Assembly: GCA_024640945.1 (NCBI GenBank)
Contig: JAHEEA010000007.1
Span: forward strand, 1 to 60,820
Direction of reading: 5' to 3'
Source: Candidatus Methylopumilus sp.
GTDB lineage: Bacteria; Pseudomonadota; Gammaproteobacteria; Burkholderiales; Methylophilaceae
DNA: 60,820 bases
How positions within the stretch are numbered: the stretch's first letter is position 1; each line of letters opens with the position of its first letter. Of this stretch, positions 1 through 8,911 are shown in pieces. The notes below the pieces were generated by a model. The model was not told where the DNA came from. It made no database searches and saw only the letters and a program-made list of their open reading frames with translations. A program made the translations under genes and the position numbers.

Positions 1-121
1 ACTCAGGCGCATCTGCAGAACTCGCAGGCGTGACTTTGAGCAGTTCAACCAGCGCAGCAACTTGCTCTGCGTTCAATGGTAATGGCGGTAAGCCTAAACC
101 AGAACGCTCAGATATGTGGGT
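1..121. repeat. Terminal inverted repeat, left arm (inside acnB)
   Basis: Bases 1-121 are the exact reverse complement of 60700-60820. The identity includes all synonymous positions and ends at base 122, where the two acnB genes have different early codons. The true repeat may continue leftward beyond the window. Confidence 0.97.
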
Positions 122-139
122 GTGGTAAGCAGATAACAT
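1..139 (-). CDS. acnB: Aconitate hydratase B, 5' fragment (left copy; runs off the window)
   Basis: Only the first 46 codons are present; the gene reads leftward out of the window. The translation starts MLSAYHTHISERSG and continues with the LPLNAEQVAALVELLK segment typical of the AcnB N-terminus. AcnB is the aconitase that also hydrates 2-methyl-cis-aconitate to 2-methylisocitrate, which is the step PrpD leaves open. The ATG at 139 lies two bases after the prpD stop codon, so this copy is the last visible gene of the methylcitrate operon and probably lacks its own promoter. Bases 1-121 are an exact inverted copy of the acnB start at the right end. The first codons differ between the copies (LSA here, QNT there). 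The fragment is too short to judge the active site. Confidence 0.9.
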   Translation of the reverse strand, partial: MLSAYHTHISERSGLGLPPLPLNAEQVAALVELLKVTPASSADAPE

Positions 140-141
140 AA

Positions 142-1602
142 TTAAATTTCAAATAAATTAACGAACTCGTGAACTGGTGTGGCTTCCAATGTTTTTTGGT
201 TTTCGCACACTGCCAAAATTGCCGCTTGTTGTTTTGCTGGGAAACGACGCGCCAAGTTGATTTTGAATTTTTTCACCAATTCAGGGATGCCTTCGCCACG
301 ACGACGACGATGACCAATTGGATATTCAACGGCTACATTGTCTGATTTAGTACCGTCTTTGAAGAACACTTGGATTGCATTCGCAATAGAACGTTTTTCA
401 GGGTCTAGGTAGTCTTTTGTATATTCAGCTTTTTCTACGCATTGCATTTTTGCACGAAGTGCATCAACACGTGGATCGCTTGCTACATCATCTTCGTAAT
501 CCGCAGCCGTTAAATTGCCTTTTAATAAACCAATTGCACTCATGTATTGAATACAGTGGTCACGGTCAGCAGGATTGGCTAATGGACCTGTTTTGTCGAT
601 GATACGAATTGCTGATTCATGTGTCGTGATCACAATTTTTTCGATTTGATCGATTTTCTCTAGTGTATTAATACGTTCACCAATTTGTGGGTGCAGTGTT
701 AATGCACATTCAACAGCGGTCTGAGCATGGAACTCAGCTGGGAATGAGATTTTGAATAACACTTGTTCCATTACATAGCTGCCGTATGGGCGTTGGAATT
801 TAAATGCTTGTCCTTTAAATGATACGTCGTAAAAGCCCCATGTTTTTGCTGTAAGTGCTGATGGATAGCCCATTTCACCTTTCATCGCCATTAAAGCTAA
901 ACGCACTGCGCGGCTAGTTGCATCGCCGGCTGCCCATGATTTACGTGAGCCAGTATTTGGTGCGTGACGATAAGTGCGTAGCGCTTGACCGTCGACCCAT
1001 GCGTTAGAAACGGCATTGATGATTTCATCTTTAGTGCCGCCAAGTAAGCCTGTTACCACAGCTGTAGAAGCTACTTTAACTAAAATGACGTGATCTAAAC
1101 CAACGCGATTGAAGCTGTTCTCAAGCGCAAGCACACCTTGAATTTCATGCGCTTTAATCATGGCAGTGAGTACGTCTTTAACTGTTAAAGGTGCTTTGCC
1201 TTGTGCAACACGCGTACGTGAAATCCAATCAGAAGTTGCAAGAATGCCACCTAAGTTATCTGATGGATGACCCCATTCAGCAGCAAGCCAAGTATCGTTA
1301 AAGTCTAACCAACGAATCATAGCGCCGATATTAAATGCCGCTTGAATTGGATCAAGTTGGAACTGTGTGCCAGGCACTTTTGCACCATTTGGTACGACTG
1401 TGCCAGGAACAATCGGTCCCATTAATTTTGTACAAGCAGGATATGAAAGTGCTTCTAAGCCACAACCAAGTGTGTCCATTAAGCAATTGCGAGCAGTATC
1501 GTAAGCTTCACTGCTTTCGATTTTGTAGTTCAATACATAATCAGCAATATCAACTAAAACTTGGTCGGGTGCTGGACGTACATTAGAAATATGAGAAGAC
1601 AT
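142..1602 (-). CDS. prpD: 2-methylcitrate dehydratase PrpD
   Basis: This 486-residue protein matches the MmgE/PrpD family in length and along its whole sequence. It dehydrates 2-methylcitrate to 2-methyl-cis-aconitate in the cytoplasmic methylcitrate cycle. Recognisable segments are the N-terminal [10 protein letters not shown] and LDFNDTW stretch, [13 protein letters not shown] near residue 112, and [10 protein letters not shown] near residue 287, all typical of bacterial PrpD. It sits 24 bases downstream of prpC and two bases upstream of the left acnB. The order prpB-prpC-prpD-acnB therefore supplies every step from propionyl-CoA plus oxaloacetate to pyruvate plus succinate. PrpD uses no Fe-S cluster; pairing it with AcnB rather than AcnD/PrpF is a known alternative layout. 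Confidence 0.96.
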   Translation of the reverse strand: MSSHISNVRPAPDQVLVDIADYVLNYKIESSEAYDTARNCLMDTLGCGLEALSYPACTKLMGPIVPGTVVPNGAKVPGTQFQLDPIQAAFNIGAMIRWLDFNDTWLAAEWGHPSDNLGGILATSDWISRTRVAQGKAPLTVKDVLTAMIKAHEIQGVLALENSFNRVGLDHVILVKVASTAVVTGLLGGTKDEIINAVSNAWVDGQALRTYRHAPNTGSRKSWAAGDATSRAVRLALMAMKGEMGYPSALTAKTWGFYDVSFKGQAFKFQRPYGSYVMEQVLFKISFPAEFHAQTAVECALTLHPQIGERINTLEKIDQIEKIVITTHESAIRIIDKTGPLANPADRDHCIQYMSAIGLLKGNLTAADYEDDVASDPRVDALRAKMQCVEKAEYTKDYLDPEKRSIANAIQVFFKDGTKSDNVAVEYPIGHRRRRGEGIPELVKKFKINLARRFPAKQQAAILAVCENQKTLEATPVHEFVNLFEI

Positions 1603-1626
1603 GTTATTACTTTCTTTATAGGTAAA

Positions 1627-2787
1627 TTAGCGGTTTTCGATAGGCAAGAATGGACGGTTTTCTGGGCCGTTATATTCTGCATTTGGTCGAATAATTTTGT
1701 TGTCAATACGCTGCTCAATGACGTGTGCAGCCCAGCCAGTCGTACGGGAAATCACAAAGATGGGGGTGAACATGGCAGTAGGAACCCCCATCATGTGATA
1801 ACTCGACGCACTGTACCAGTCGAGGTTCGGGAACATTTTCTTTTCGCGCCACATGGTTTGTTCGATGCGATCAGAAATGTTAAATAAATTCATGTTGTTG
1901 CCAGCCTCACAAAGCTTACGTGAGATTTCTTTAATCGCCACGTTGCGAGGGTCTGAAATGGTGTAAACCGGATGGCCAAAACCAATAATGATTTCTTTTG
2001 CAGCCATGCGACGCATGATGTCAGCTTCAGCTTCATCTGGTGTTTTATAACGGGCAATAATTTCCATTGCTACTTCATTCGCGCCGCCGTGTTTAGGGCC
2101 GCTGAGTGCGCCGATAGCACCACTGATACTTGAATAAATGTCAGCCAATGTGCCTGCAATGACACGGGCGGTGAATGTTGAAGCGTTAAATTCGTGCTCT
2201 GCATAAAGCACTAATGAAGTATTCATACAGGCTTCATGTAACGCTGATGGTTTTTTGCCGTGCAATAAGTGTAAGAAATGCGCGGCGATAGAGTCATCAT
2301 CAGTCACGCAGTCGATGCGTTTGTTGTTATGACTAAAGTGATACCAATAAAGCAAGATAGAGCCAAAGCAAGCAATTAAGCGGTCAGCAATATCTTTTGC
2401 GCCATTAATGTTATGGTCTTCAGCCTCTTGCTCAAGCGTGCCGAGCATTGAGCATGCTGTGCGCATGACGTCCATTGGATGAGCGTCTGCTGGGATTTGT
2501 TCTAAAACCGTTTTGAGTGCAGCTGGTAAATCACGGAGTTTTTTAAGCTTAGCGTGATAGGTAGTTAACGTTGCTTTGTTGGGTAACTCACCGTGAATGA
2601 GCAAATAAGCAACTTCTTCAAAAGTAGCGTGTTTAGCGAGTTCTAAAATATCGTAGCCGCGATAATGCAAATCATTGCCTGAGTGGCCGACGGTACAGAC
2701 CGCTGAAATACCTGCAACGACACCCGAAAGGGCGACGCCTTTTTTACGTTTTGGCTCAGCAGGTGCTTGATTTGCATTGTTTGTCAT
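1627..2787 (-). CDS. prpC: 2-methylcitrate synthase PrpC
   Basis: This 386-residue citrate-synthase-fold enzyme condenses propionyl-CoA with oxaloacetate to 2-methylcitrate. The family is recognised by the segment [13 protein letters not shown] near residue 35 and by catalytic-histidine contexts GPKHGGANE and GFGHPVYT, with an Asp-containing ISDPRN motif following. It has the short form typical of PrpC (about 380 residues) rather than the roughly 430-residue GltA. The start codon has an AGGAAA ribosome-binding site. It lies between prpB and prpD in one operon. No gltA is present near the sdh genes, so PrpC might also supply citrate synthase activity here; that is inference. Confidence 0.95.
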   Translation of the reverse strand: MTNNANQAPAEPKRKKGVALSGVVAGISAVCTVGHSGNDLHYRGYDILELAKHATFEEVAYLLIHGELPNKATLTTYHAKLKKLRDLPAALKTVLEQIPADAHPMDVMRTACSMLGTLEQEAEDHNINGAKDIADRLIACFGSILLYWYHFSHNNKRIDCVTDDDSIAAHFLHLLHGKKPSALHEACMNTSLVLYAEHEFNASTFTARVIAGTLADIYSSISGAIGALSGPKHGGANEVAMEIIARYKTPDEAEADIMRRMAAKEIIIGFGHPVYTISDPRNVAIKEISRKLCEAGNNMNLFNISDRIEQTMWREKKMFPNLDWYSASSYHMMGVPTAMFTPIFVISRTTGWAAHVIEQRIDNKIIRPNAEYNGPENRPFLPIENR

Positions 2788-2833
2788 GACTGTTTCCTAT
2801 CGTTATTTTTAATATAACTTTTGTTTAAATCAT

Positions 2834-2863
2834 TAAAGCGACGGGTGATTTTTTATCGCTTAA
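2834..2863 (-). other. Possible intercistronic hairpin between prpB and prpC
   Basis: In the transcribed (minus) direction an AAGCGA arm pairs with a TCGCTT arm across a 14-base loop, just after the prpB stop codon. The 72-base prpB-prpC gap is the largest inside this operon. The hairpin has no downstream T-run, so it is more likely a processing or stability element than a terminator, or chance. Confidence 0.3.
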
Positions 2864-3738
2864 CTTTTATATAATTCATCGAGCTTTTGTTCAAAAGCGT
2901 GATAACCCAAATAATCGTAAAGATCCATGCGGCTTTGCATGAGTGGCACGACATTCTTTTGAGTACCTTCTTTGCGAACGGCTTCATAAACTTTTAGGGC
3001 TGCTTGGTTCATTGCGCGGAAAGCTGAAAGTGGATAAAGCACCATACCAACATCTGCAGTTGCTAGTTCTTCTACAGTGAATAGTGGTGTTGAGCCGAAC
3101 TCAGTAATGTTGGCTAGAACAGGCACTTTTACTGCGTTGGCAAATTGTTTATACATGCTAAGCTCAGTCATTGCTTCAGGAAAAATCATGTCTGCCCCAG
3201 CCTCAACGCAAGCGCAAGCACGATCTATCGCAGACTGTAAGCCTTCAACAGCAAGCGCATCAGTACGTGCCATGATGACGAAATCAGGATCTGTTTTTGC
3301 ATCAACTGCTGCCTTAACTCTGTCTACCATTTCTTGTTGGCTCACAACGGCTTTATTCGGGCGGTGGCCACAACGTTTTGCTTGTACTTGGTCTTCAATA
3401 TGCACTGCAGCAGCACCCATTTTGATCATGGATTTAACTGTGCGAGCAATGTTGAATGCACCGCCAAAGCCTGTGTCGATATCAACTAGTAAAGGTACGT
3501 CGGTAGCATCAGTAATGCGGCGCACATCTGTCATCACGTCGTCCATAGTTGAGATGCCTAAGTCAGGCAATCCCAAAGAACCGGCGGCAACACCGCCACC
3601 AGATAGGTAAAGAGCTTTGTAGCCGACTTGCTCAGCAAGTTTTGCATGGTATGCGTTAATTGCGCCTATGATTTGGAGTGGTTTTTCTGCGGCAAGTGCA
3701 GCGCGGAATCTTGCGCCAGCTGAAGTAAGAGTACTCAT
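2860..3738 (-). CDS. prpB: 2-methylisocitrate lyase PrpB
   Basis: This 292-residue member of the isocitrate lyase/PEP mutase superfamily cleaves 2-methylisocitrate to pyruvate and succinate. The catalytic-cysteine motif KRCGH is at residues 121-125. The metal-site context [10 protein letters not shown] is at about 84-93 and the HIEDQ motif at 113-117, all as expected. Length is normal for PrpB. The start has an AGGATGA ribosome-binding site and lies 16 bases downstream of the CitE-like lyase gene, so transcription very likely comes from upstream of the CitE/MaoC genes. A glyoxylate-cycle isocitrate lyase would be much longer (over 420 residues). Confidence 0.96.
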   Translation of the reverse strand: MSTLTSAGARFRAALAAEKPLQIIGAINAYHAKLAEQVGYKALYLSGGGVAAGSLGLPDLGISTMDDVMTDVRRITDATDVPLLVDIDTGFGGAFNIARTVKSMIKMGAAAVHIEDQVQAKRCGHRPNKAVVSQQEMVDRVKAAVDAKTDPDFVIMARTDALAVEGLQSAIDRACACVEAGADMIFPEAMTELSMYKQFANAVKVPVLANITEFGSTPLFTVEELATADVGMVLYPLSAFRAMNQAALKVYEAVRKEGTQKNVVPLMQSRMDLYDYLGYHAFEQKLDELYKS

Positions 3739-3754
3739 GTTGTCATCCTAATGT

Positions 3755-4747
3755 TTAAGCGAAAAACGCTTTTTCAGCAGCGGCAGGAATATTGATGCCG
3801 CTCACTTTTGCTTTTTGTAAAACTTCCCAGTAGTAGCGGTAAGTTGCTCTGTCATGCAGTTCACCTGCATGTTGAATTGGGCCCCATTCTGCTTGTTGTG
3901 CGGCAATTAAAATATCAGCAGCGTCTTGTACTTCATCTAGATTAGGTTTCATTGCATCAACAATTGCTTGAATTTGTGTTGGGTAAATACTCCACATTCT
4001 TAAGAAGCCGAACTCTTGACGGGCACGCGTAGCGTCGCTATTAGTTGCTACGGTATTTTTGAGGTCAAGCGATACGTTGTGGGCCGGTACAATGCCGTGC
4101 ATTAATGCTGCAGCAACTACTTCTGATTTTGCGCGAGCGAGTAAACGATGCTCAAATTGTCCTGGACTGCGCATGGCAGAAGCTGGAATTGCGCCGTGAT
4201 GACCGCTCACAAAGTCCATTAAGCCAAAGTCTAAAACTTGAATCCAAGGCAAAGCGGCAATCTCGAATACTTCATGAAGAGCGCCATGTGTTTCAATTAA
4301 GATATGAATTGGAATTTCGCGCTTGATACCGTGCTCCTTACATTTGTTTTGAATGTAAGTGATCATTTCTTTCACTTGTGATGCGTTTGTTGATTTTGGG
4401 ATGGTGATATAAGCAACAATATTGCCGATGCCTTCCACAAAAATATCCACGTCTTGGCGCCAAGCAGGGTGAGTGTAGTCGTGAATACGTACACCTGCCA
4501 TTTTGTGTTTATTAGCTTCAGATTGTTGAACGCGGACAATCATTTCTGCGTGTTCACGTTCTTGACCAGCCGCCGCACCATCTTCACAGTCGCAAGTGAT
4601 GTCGAAAATCGGACCTAATTCATCTTGTATTTGTAGCGCTTTTAAGATGAGTTTTTCGCTGCCGGCAAAATGCTCACAACTAGGAATCACTGGAAAGGCT
4701 TTTTCACCTTTGAAAAGTGCGTCATTAGGGTGGACTAAAGTGTTCAA
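3755..4747 (-). CDS. CitE-superfamily (HpcH/HpaI) lyase, malyl-/methylmalyl-CoA lyase-like
   Basis: This 330-residue protein is in the HpcH/HpaI aldolase-citrate lyase beta superfamily, whose members cleave or form C-C bonds in 3-hydroxyacyl-CoAs such as malyl-CoA, methylmalyl-CoA or citramalyl-CoA. The signature acidic motif DCEDG is at residues 53-57, IPK at 116-118, the metal-ligand glutamate in LIETHG at about E152, and the metal-ligand aspartate in GLMDF at about D178. All key positions look intact, so it is probably a working lyase. It lies between the mesaconyl-CoA hydratase-like gene and prpB. One chemically fitting reaction is methylmalyl-CoA to glyoxylate plus propionyl-CoA, feeding PrpC directly. 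Citramalyl-CoA to pyruvate plus acetyl-CoA is an alternative. The substrate cannot be read from sequence. Confidence 0.85.
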   Translation of the reverse strand: MNTLVHPNDALFKGEKAFPVIPSCEHFAGSEKLILKALQIQDELGPIFDITCDCEDGAAAGQEREHAEMIVRVQQSEANKHKMAGVRIHDYTHPAWRQDVDIFVEGIGNIVAYITIPKSTNASQVKEMITYIQNKCKEHGIKREIPIHILIETHGALHEVFEIAALPWIQVLDFGLMDFVSGHHGAIPASAMRSPGQFEHRLLARAKSEVVAAALMHGIVPAHNVSLDLKNTVATNSDATRARQEFGFLRMWSIYPTQIQAIVDAMKPNLDEVQDAADILIAAQQAEWGPIQHAGELHDRATYRYYWEVLQKAKVSGINIPAAAEKAFFA

Positions 4748-4793
4748 GATTTTTTCCTTTTTCCAATATTCAGTTGCGTATTTTTAGTATGGT

Positions 4794-5867
4794 TTATCTG
4801 CGTGGCATCAGGACGGTATAGTCCAAATCCAACACTACATTTGGGTTGTAGCTTTGTTTGCCGTTGATGGTGCTAGCTGCATCAGATAAAAAGCGTAAGG
4901 GCTTTTCTTTGACGCCAATTAAGCGTAAACGCAAAGCACCAACATCTGTACGACCTGGAATTTCCCAGCGATCTAATACTTCAGAGTGCGCATATAGAGT
5001 GTCACCACCGAAGGTAGGATTGCAATGTGCCCCGCCATTAATAGCAGCGATTGAAAGTGCGTTTTCTAGACCTTCGTAAGAAAGAGCCCTGCATACAGAC
5101 ATCACATGGCCACCAAACACCAAGCGTTTGCCGTAGGTTGATTTTGAAGCATCGAAATGCAAGCGCGCTGGATTCTGATAAAGCTTAGTCGCTAATGTAT
5201 GGTCGCTTTCATCAACAGTCATCCCGGAAGGGTGGTTAATGACTTCGCCAATTTCATAGTCATCCCAAACAAAACTGCTGCCAGTGATGCTTGTGTCAAA
5301 GCCATCGTATTCAATGTTAGATGGAATATTTAAATGTTTTGCATTGACGACTTTTGATAGTTCCGGAATAACAGTCTCTGGTGCTGGCGTGTCCAGATTA
5401 CTTTTGCGAACCATGACCCAGCGTATCCATGAAATTACAACTTGGTGATCTTGATTGAGCGCTTCGCATTGCACATACACAATGCCGCTTTTTCCATCTG
5501 AGTTTTGTTTGAGACCAACAACTGTTGATTTCGCACTAATAGTATCGCCCGCATAAATAGGTCTTACAAATTGCACTTGTGCATAACCTAAATTAGCAAT
5601 TGCATTAATGGAAATGTCAGGGACGGTTTTGCCAAGTGCAATATGAAATGCGAGCAAGTCGTCAATCGTGCGATTTTGGTAGCCCATTGCATGTGCGACA
5701 GGTTGTGCTGAATGCAGAACTTGGCGAGCGCCTGTTAGGGCGATATAAAGTGCACTATCGCCATCCGACAATGTGCGTGGCGTTGCGTGCTGAAACACCT
5801 GCCCAATTTTAAAGTCTTCGAAAAAATTGCCGCGTGGACTTTTGTTTGTAGCGTTGGTTTTATGCAC
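4794..5867 (-). CDS. Mesaconyl-CoA hydratase-like MaoC-family dehydratase
   Basis: This 357-residue protein carries two hotdog-fold halves. The C-terminal half has the MaoC hydratase motif NPARLHFD at residues 232-239, followed by the GGH turn at about 252. Length and architecture match mesaconyl-CoA hydratase, which interconverts mesaconyl-CoA and beta-methylmalyl-CoA in the ethylmalonyl-CoA, methylaspartate and 3-hydroxypropionate pathways. Related itaconyl-CoA hydratases are shorter or similar, so the acyl group is uncertain. The start overlaps the upstream CitE-like stop by eight bases (translational coupling) and the next gene is another CitE-like lyase, so the hydratase is embedded between two lyase paralogs. 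No crotonyl-CoA carboxylase/reductase or ethylmalonyl-CoA mutase gene is in the window, so a full ethylmalonyl-CoA pathway is not shown. Confidence 0.8.
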   Translation of the reverse strand: MHKTNATNKSPRGNFFEDFKIGQVFQHATPRTLSDGDSALYIALTGARQVLHSAQPVAHAMGYQNRTIDDLLAFHIALGKTVPDISINAIANLGYAQVQFVRPIYAGDTISAKSTVVGLKQNSDGKSGIVYVQCEALNQDHQVVISWIRWVMVRKSNLDTPAPETVIPELSKVVNAKHLNIPSNIEYDGFDTSITGSSFVWDDYEIGEVINHPSGMTVDESDHTLATKLYQNPARLHFDASKSTYGKRLVFGGHVMSVCRALSYEGLENALSIAAINGGAHCNPTFGGDTLYAHSEVLDRWEIPGRTDVGALRLRLIGVKEKPLRFLSDAASTINGKQSYNPNVVLDLDYTVLMPRR

Positions 5868-6741
5868 TCTCTGCCTCCAATTTCTGAATCATTTCACTCA
5901 GTCTTAGCAGGCGTTTTGCCGCTTCAACTTGATGTCTTTCAATGAGTCGACCTTCAACGACGACTGTGCCCCGTCCTGCTGCGTTTGCAGCAGCTAACTC
6001 TGTAATGACTTCTTGAGCTAACTCAACTTCTGCACGTTTTGGTGTGTAAGCATCATTCGAGTAATCAAGTTGTAGTGGATGAACTAGTGTTTTTCCATCC
6101 AAGCCTAGGTCGCGCCCCATTCGGCAGGCGTATTCGAAAGATTGCATGTCTTTTAGGTTGGTGTTGATGCCATCTACAATCGAACGTCCGTATGCGCGTG
6201 CTGCAAGTTGAACCATTGAAAGACTTGTTAGTAGCGGTAAGCGCTCTAAAGTAATGCGGCCACGTAAGTGTGATAACAAATCAGAAGTTGCCATTACCAT
6301 GCATGCAATACGATCTGATGCGCTTGCAATTTCTTCAGCGTGTAAAACGGCAAGAGGGCTCTCTATCATCACCATGATAGGGATGGTTGTGTTGCCTGCG
6401 TCTTTTAATATATCCAGTACAGTTAATACATCTTCGCGACTTTCAATATTGGGAAATAAAATCGCATCAGCCCCGATATTGGCAACTGCGTATATATCGT
6501 CTTTACCCCAAGGTGAATCGATGTCATTTACACGTACAACGACTTCACGAGAGCCAAAGCCACCTTCTTTGACGGCAGCCACAACGTTTTTACGGGCTTC
6601 TTCTTTGGCTTCAATCAGAATTGGATTTCCCAAATCGAGAATTACAGAGTCGACAATCAGCGAGCGCGCTTTATTAATGTAGCGCGTGTTGCATCCTGGC
6701 ACATAAAGCATGGATCTGCGGGGTCGAAATAAATCGTTCAT
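5860..6741 (-). CDS. CitE-like protein with altered active-site motifs
   Basis: This 293-residue CitE-superfamily protein heads the leftward operon. It keeps the fold signatures RSMLYVPG (9-16), the conserved Arg in VVVRVND (about 70), the metal-ligand Glu in MIESP (127) and the Asp in TSDLL (154). The otherwise near-invariant DLED motif is DLGN (36-39), and the Pro-Lys pair after the fourth strand is Pro-Asn (97-98). Loss of the acidic pair and the lysine suggests altered chemistry, a different substrate or a non-catalytic role. It is not a citrate lyase beta subunit of a CitDEF complex, because no citD or citF is nearby. Translation is probably coupled to the hydratase gene by the eight-base overlap. 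It is divergent from gntR across a 188-base control region. Confidence 0.8.
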   Translation of the reverse strand: MNDLFRPRRSMLYVPGCNTRYINKARSLIVDSVILDLGNPILIEAKEEARKNVVAAVKEGGFGSREVVVRVNDIDSPWGKDDIYAVANIGADAILFPNIESREDVLTVLDILKDAGNTTIPIMVMIESPLAVLHAEEIASASDRIACMVMATSDLLSHLRGRITLERLPLLTSLSMVQLAARAYGRSIVDGINTNLKDMQSFEYACRMGRDLGLDGKTLVHPLQLDYSNDAYTPKRAEVELAQEVITELAAANAAGRGTVVVEGRLIERHQVEAAKRLLRLSEMIQKLEAESA

Positions 6742-6781
6742 TCGGTTCTCGATTCGGTTTATCTATATAGGATTGACATCT

Positions 6782-6810
6782 TTGTGTTTAATTTAATGTA
6801 TTTCACACAA
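6782..6810. promoter_or_regulatory. Inverted repeat in the citE-gntR control region
   Basis: TTGTGT at 6782-6787 and ACACAA at 6805-6810 form inverted half-sites about 23 bases apart, centred in the divergent intergenic region on the side of the leftward operon. The flanking bases extend the match to 7 of 8. This could be a regulator site overlapping a leftward promoter. No match to a named regulator is claimed. Confidence 0.4.
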
Positions 6811-6870
6811 GGTCAATTACGTGGAGATGATTCTAGCTAGGGCAAAATCCGATGTCAATAAAAATATATA

Positions 6871-6882
6871 TCTTATATAAGA
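6871..6882. promoter_or_regulatory. Perfect 12-bp palindrome, candidate GntR/HutC operator
   Basis: TCTTATATAAGA is a perfect palindrome 48 bases upstream of the gntR start. HutC-subfamily regulators are known to prefer short palindromes with a central TATA flanked by symmetric bases, which this resembles. Outer ATGTC (6852-6856) and GACAT (6881-6885) add a looser inverted pair. Its place in the divergent region fits control of both operons by the adjacent regulator. Confidence 0.5.
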
Positions 6883-6929
6883 CATAAAACTATAGACTTT
6901 GATGAAATTTCTAGAGTAAACTTGCCAAC

Positions 6930-7670
6930 ATGAATACTGTAACCGCATCTCAAGTTCTTCTATATCAGCCACTCTACGAGCAAATTAAGCGCATGCTTAC
7001 GCAAAGTTTAATTGATGGTGAGTGGAAGGCTGGCGAAATGATTCCAAGTGAAATGGAGTTGGCAGGCCGTTTTCAAGTGAGCCAGGGAACGGTACGTAAG
7101 GCGATAGATGAATTGGTGTCAGAAAATATTTTGATGCGTCGGCAAGGTAAGGGTACTTACGTAATGACGCACAATGAAGAAATGATGAAGTTGAGATTTT
7201 TACGCTTGACTGGTGAAGATGGGCAAAAAGGCGTTCCTCAAAATCAGTTGTTGTCATGTGTTCGTACTAAAGCTAGCGCAAAAGTAGCTAAGAAACTCAA
7301 TTTAAAAACGGGTGCTGCAGTTATTGAAATTAAACGTGTTTTAGTTATTGGTGGGCGCCCTTTGATTTTGGATCATATTATTGTGCCGTCTTCTGAGTTT
7401 TCAGGATTATCTGCAAAACAGATTGATGATTACAAAGGTGCGCTCTACAGAATGTATGAGCAAGAGTATGGCATTCGTATGATCGGTGCGCATGAAGAGA
7501 TTAAAGCGGTCGCGGCTGAAGCTGAAACTGCTGAAGCGCTTGATTTGGCGGAAGGTGCGCCAGTGCTCCAGATTGAACGTGTTGCTTATACCTACGGTGA
7601 TCGCCCATTGGAGTGGCGCTTAGGCTTGTGTCATACCGATCAATATCATTATCACAATGAGCTTGAATAA
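6930..7670 (+). CDS. GntR-family (HutC subfamily) transcriptional regulator
   Basis: This 246-residue protein has an N-terminal winged helix-turn-helix (about residues 15-78, with PSEMELAGRFQVSQGTVRKA and the wing RRQGKGTYV). A UTRA ligand-binding domain follows (about 100-240, ending PLEWRLGLCHTDQYHY). UTRA proteins sense small metabolites, often sugars, amino acids or acyl-derived ligands. It is divergent from the CitE/MaoC/prp operon and is the first gene of the malic enzyme-sdh operon. It most simply acts as the local regulator of both arms. From memory, burkholderial sdh clusters also carry a GntR gene just upstream of sdhC, so part of this layout is older than this genome. Confidence 0.9.
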   Translation: MNTVTASQVLLYQPLYEQIKRMLTQSLIDGEWKAGEMIPSEMELAGRFQVSQGTVRKAIDELVSENILMRRQGKGTYVMTHNEEMMKLRFLRLTGEDGQKGVPQNQLLSCVRTKASAKVAKKLNLKTGAAVIEIKRVLVIGGRPLILDHIIVPSSEFSGLSAKQIDDYKGALYRMYEQEYGIRMIGAHEEIKAVAAEAETAEALDLAEGAPVLQIERVAYTYGDRPLEWRLGLCHTDQYHYHNELE

Positions 7671-7704
7671 CCGATATTCGTATTCTGAAAAAAGAGAAAA
7701 CCTT

Positions 7705-8910
7705 ATGAGCGATTTAAAAACACGTGCATTGCAGTACCATCAGTTTCCTAAACCTGGAAAACTATCGGTTGAGTCTTCTAAGCCTTGTGCTACGCAAGCC
7801 GATTTATCTTTGGCGTACACCCCTGGCGTCGCTGAGCCTGTTCGTGAAATTAATCGGGACCCTGAGAACGCTTATAAGTACACCAATAAAGGTAACTTGG
7901 TGGCGGTGATTACCGATGGAACTGCGGTATTGGGCTTAGGAAATATGGGCGCATTGGCAAGCAAGCCAGTAATGGAAGGTAAGGCAGTTTTATTTAAGCG
8001 ATTTGCTGATATTGATGTGTTTGATATTGAAGTCACTGCGCCAAGTGTTGAAGCCTTTATTGAGACGGTTGTTAATATTGCCCCAACATTTGGAGGTATT
8101 AATTTAGAAGATATTGCAGCTCCGCATTGTTTCCGTATTGAGAAAGAGTTGCGTGAGCGCTTGGATATCCCTGTTTTTCATGATGACCAGCATGGTACGG
8201 CTGTGATTGTTGGCGCAGCTTTAATTAACGCGCTGACGCTGCAAGGCAAAAAATTAGCAGATGCTCGAATTGTATTTTTGGGTGCGGGCGCTGCGGGCTG
8301 TGCTTGTGCTCGATTATTGAAGGTCATGGGTGCTCAGCATTTGGTTATGGTTGATAAGTCTGGTGTGTTGAAAAAAGACCGTGCAGATTTACATGATATG
8401 AATCGCGATTTGGCAACCGCCCGGGATGTCAATTCATTAGCAGAAGCCATGCAAGACGCAGATGTATTCATTGGCGTATCGGCTGCTAACGCTTTAGCTC
8501 CTGAGTTATTAAAAGTGATGGCACCTAAGCCAGTTGTTTTTGCGCTTGCCAATCCTGATCCGGAAATTCTGCCAGCTTTAGCGCATGCTGTTCGTGATGA
8601 TATTTTGATGGCAACAGGTCGTTCAGATTTTCCTAATCAAGTGAACAATGCTTTATGTTTCCCTTATTTATTCCGCGGTGCCTTAGACGCAAGAGCTAAG
8701 CAAATTACAACTGCAATGCAAGTTGCAGCAGCTGAAGCGCTAGCCGAAATTGCACGTGAGCCTGTTCCACAAGAAGTATTGGATGCGTATCAATTAACTG
8801 AGCTTTCTTTCGGCAAGGAGTACATTATTCCTAAGCCTTTTGATCCACGTTTAATGGAACGCGTTTCAGGTCGTGTTGCAGATGCTGCGAGAGCTGAGCA
8901 AGGACAATAA
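7705..8910 (+). CDS. Malic enzyme, short form without phosphotransacetylase domain
   Basis: The protein oxidatively decarboxylates malate to pyruvate with NAD(P)+. I place the start at ATG 7705 (MSDLKTRALQYHQFPKPGK), because this is where bacterial MaeB-type enzymes begin. An in-frame start at 7657 would overlap gntR. That gives 401 residues: malic enzyme N-terminal domain with the LAYTPGVAEP motif, DDQHGTA metal/catalytic motif, and a Rossmann GAGAAG nucleotide site. The roughly 330-residue C-terminal phosphotransacetylase-like domain of full MaeB is absent, and sdhC starts directly afterwards. In this operon it converts malate made by SDH and fumarase to pyruvate, closing the succinate-to-pyruvate branch. 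Cofactor preference cannot be decided. Confidence 0.93.
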   Translation: MSDLKTRALQYHQFPKPGKLSVESSKPCATQADLSLAYTPGVAEPVREINRDPENAYKYTNKGNLVAVITDGTAVLGLGNMGALASKPVMEGKAVLFKRFADIDVFDIEVTAPSVEAFIETVVNIAPTFGGINLEDIAAPHCFRIEKELRERLDIPVFHDDQHGTAVIVGAALINALTLQGKKLADARIVFLGAGAAGCACARLLKVMGAQHLVMVDKSGVLKKDRADLHDMNRDLATARDVNSLAEAMQDADVFIGVSAANALAPELLKVMAPKPVVFALANPDPEILPALAHAVRDDILMATGRSDFPNQVNNALCFPYLFRGALDARAKQITTAMQVAAAEALAEIAREPVPQEVLDAYQLTELSFGKEYIIPKPFDPRLMERVSGRVADAARAEQGQ

Positions 8911-8911
8911 T

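Noticed and set aside
1561-1887. Forward-strand open frame of 108 codons overlapping prpC and prpD
   Set aside because: It lies antisense to two clear conserved genes, has no ribosome-binding site and no recognisable protein family; a shadow frame.
3077-3610. Forward-strand open frame of 177 codons antisense to prpB
   Set aside because: The composition is the Ser/Ala-rich pattern of an antisense shadow and the opposite strand encodes intact PrpB.
3755-6741. Citrate lyase complex (CitE subunits)
   Set aside because: No citD, citF, citC or citX-type genes are present; the proteins are better read as stand-alone malyl-CoA-type lyases.
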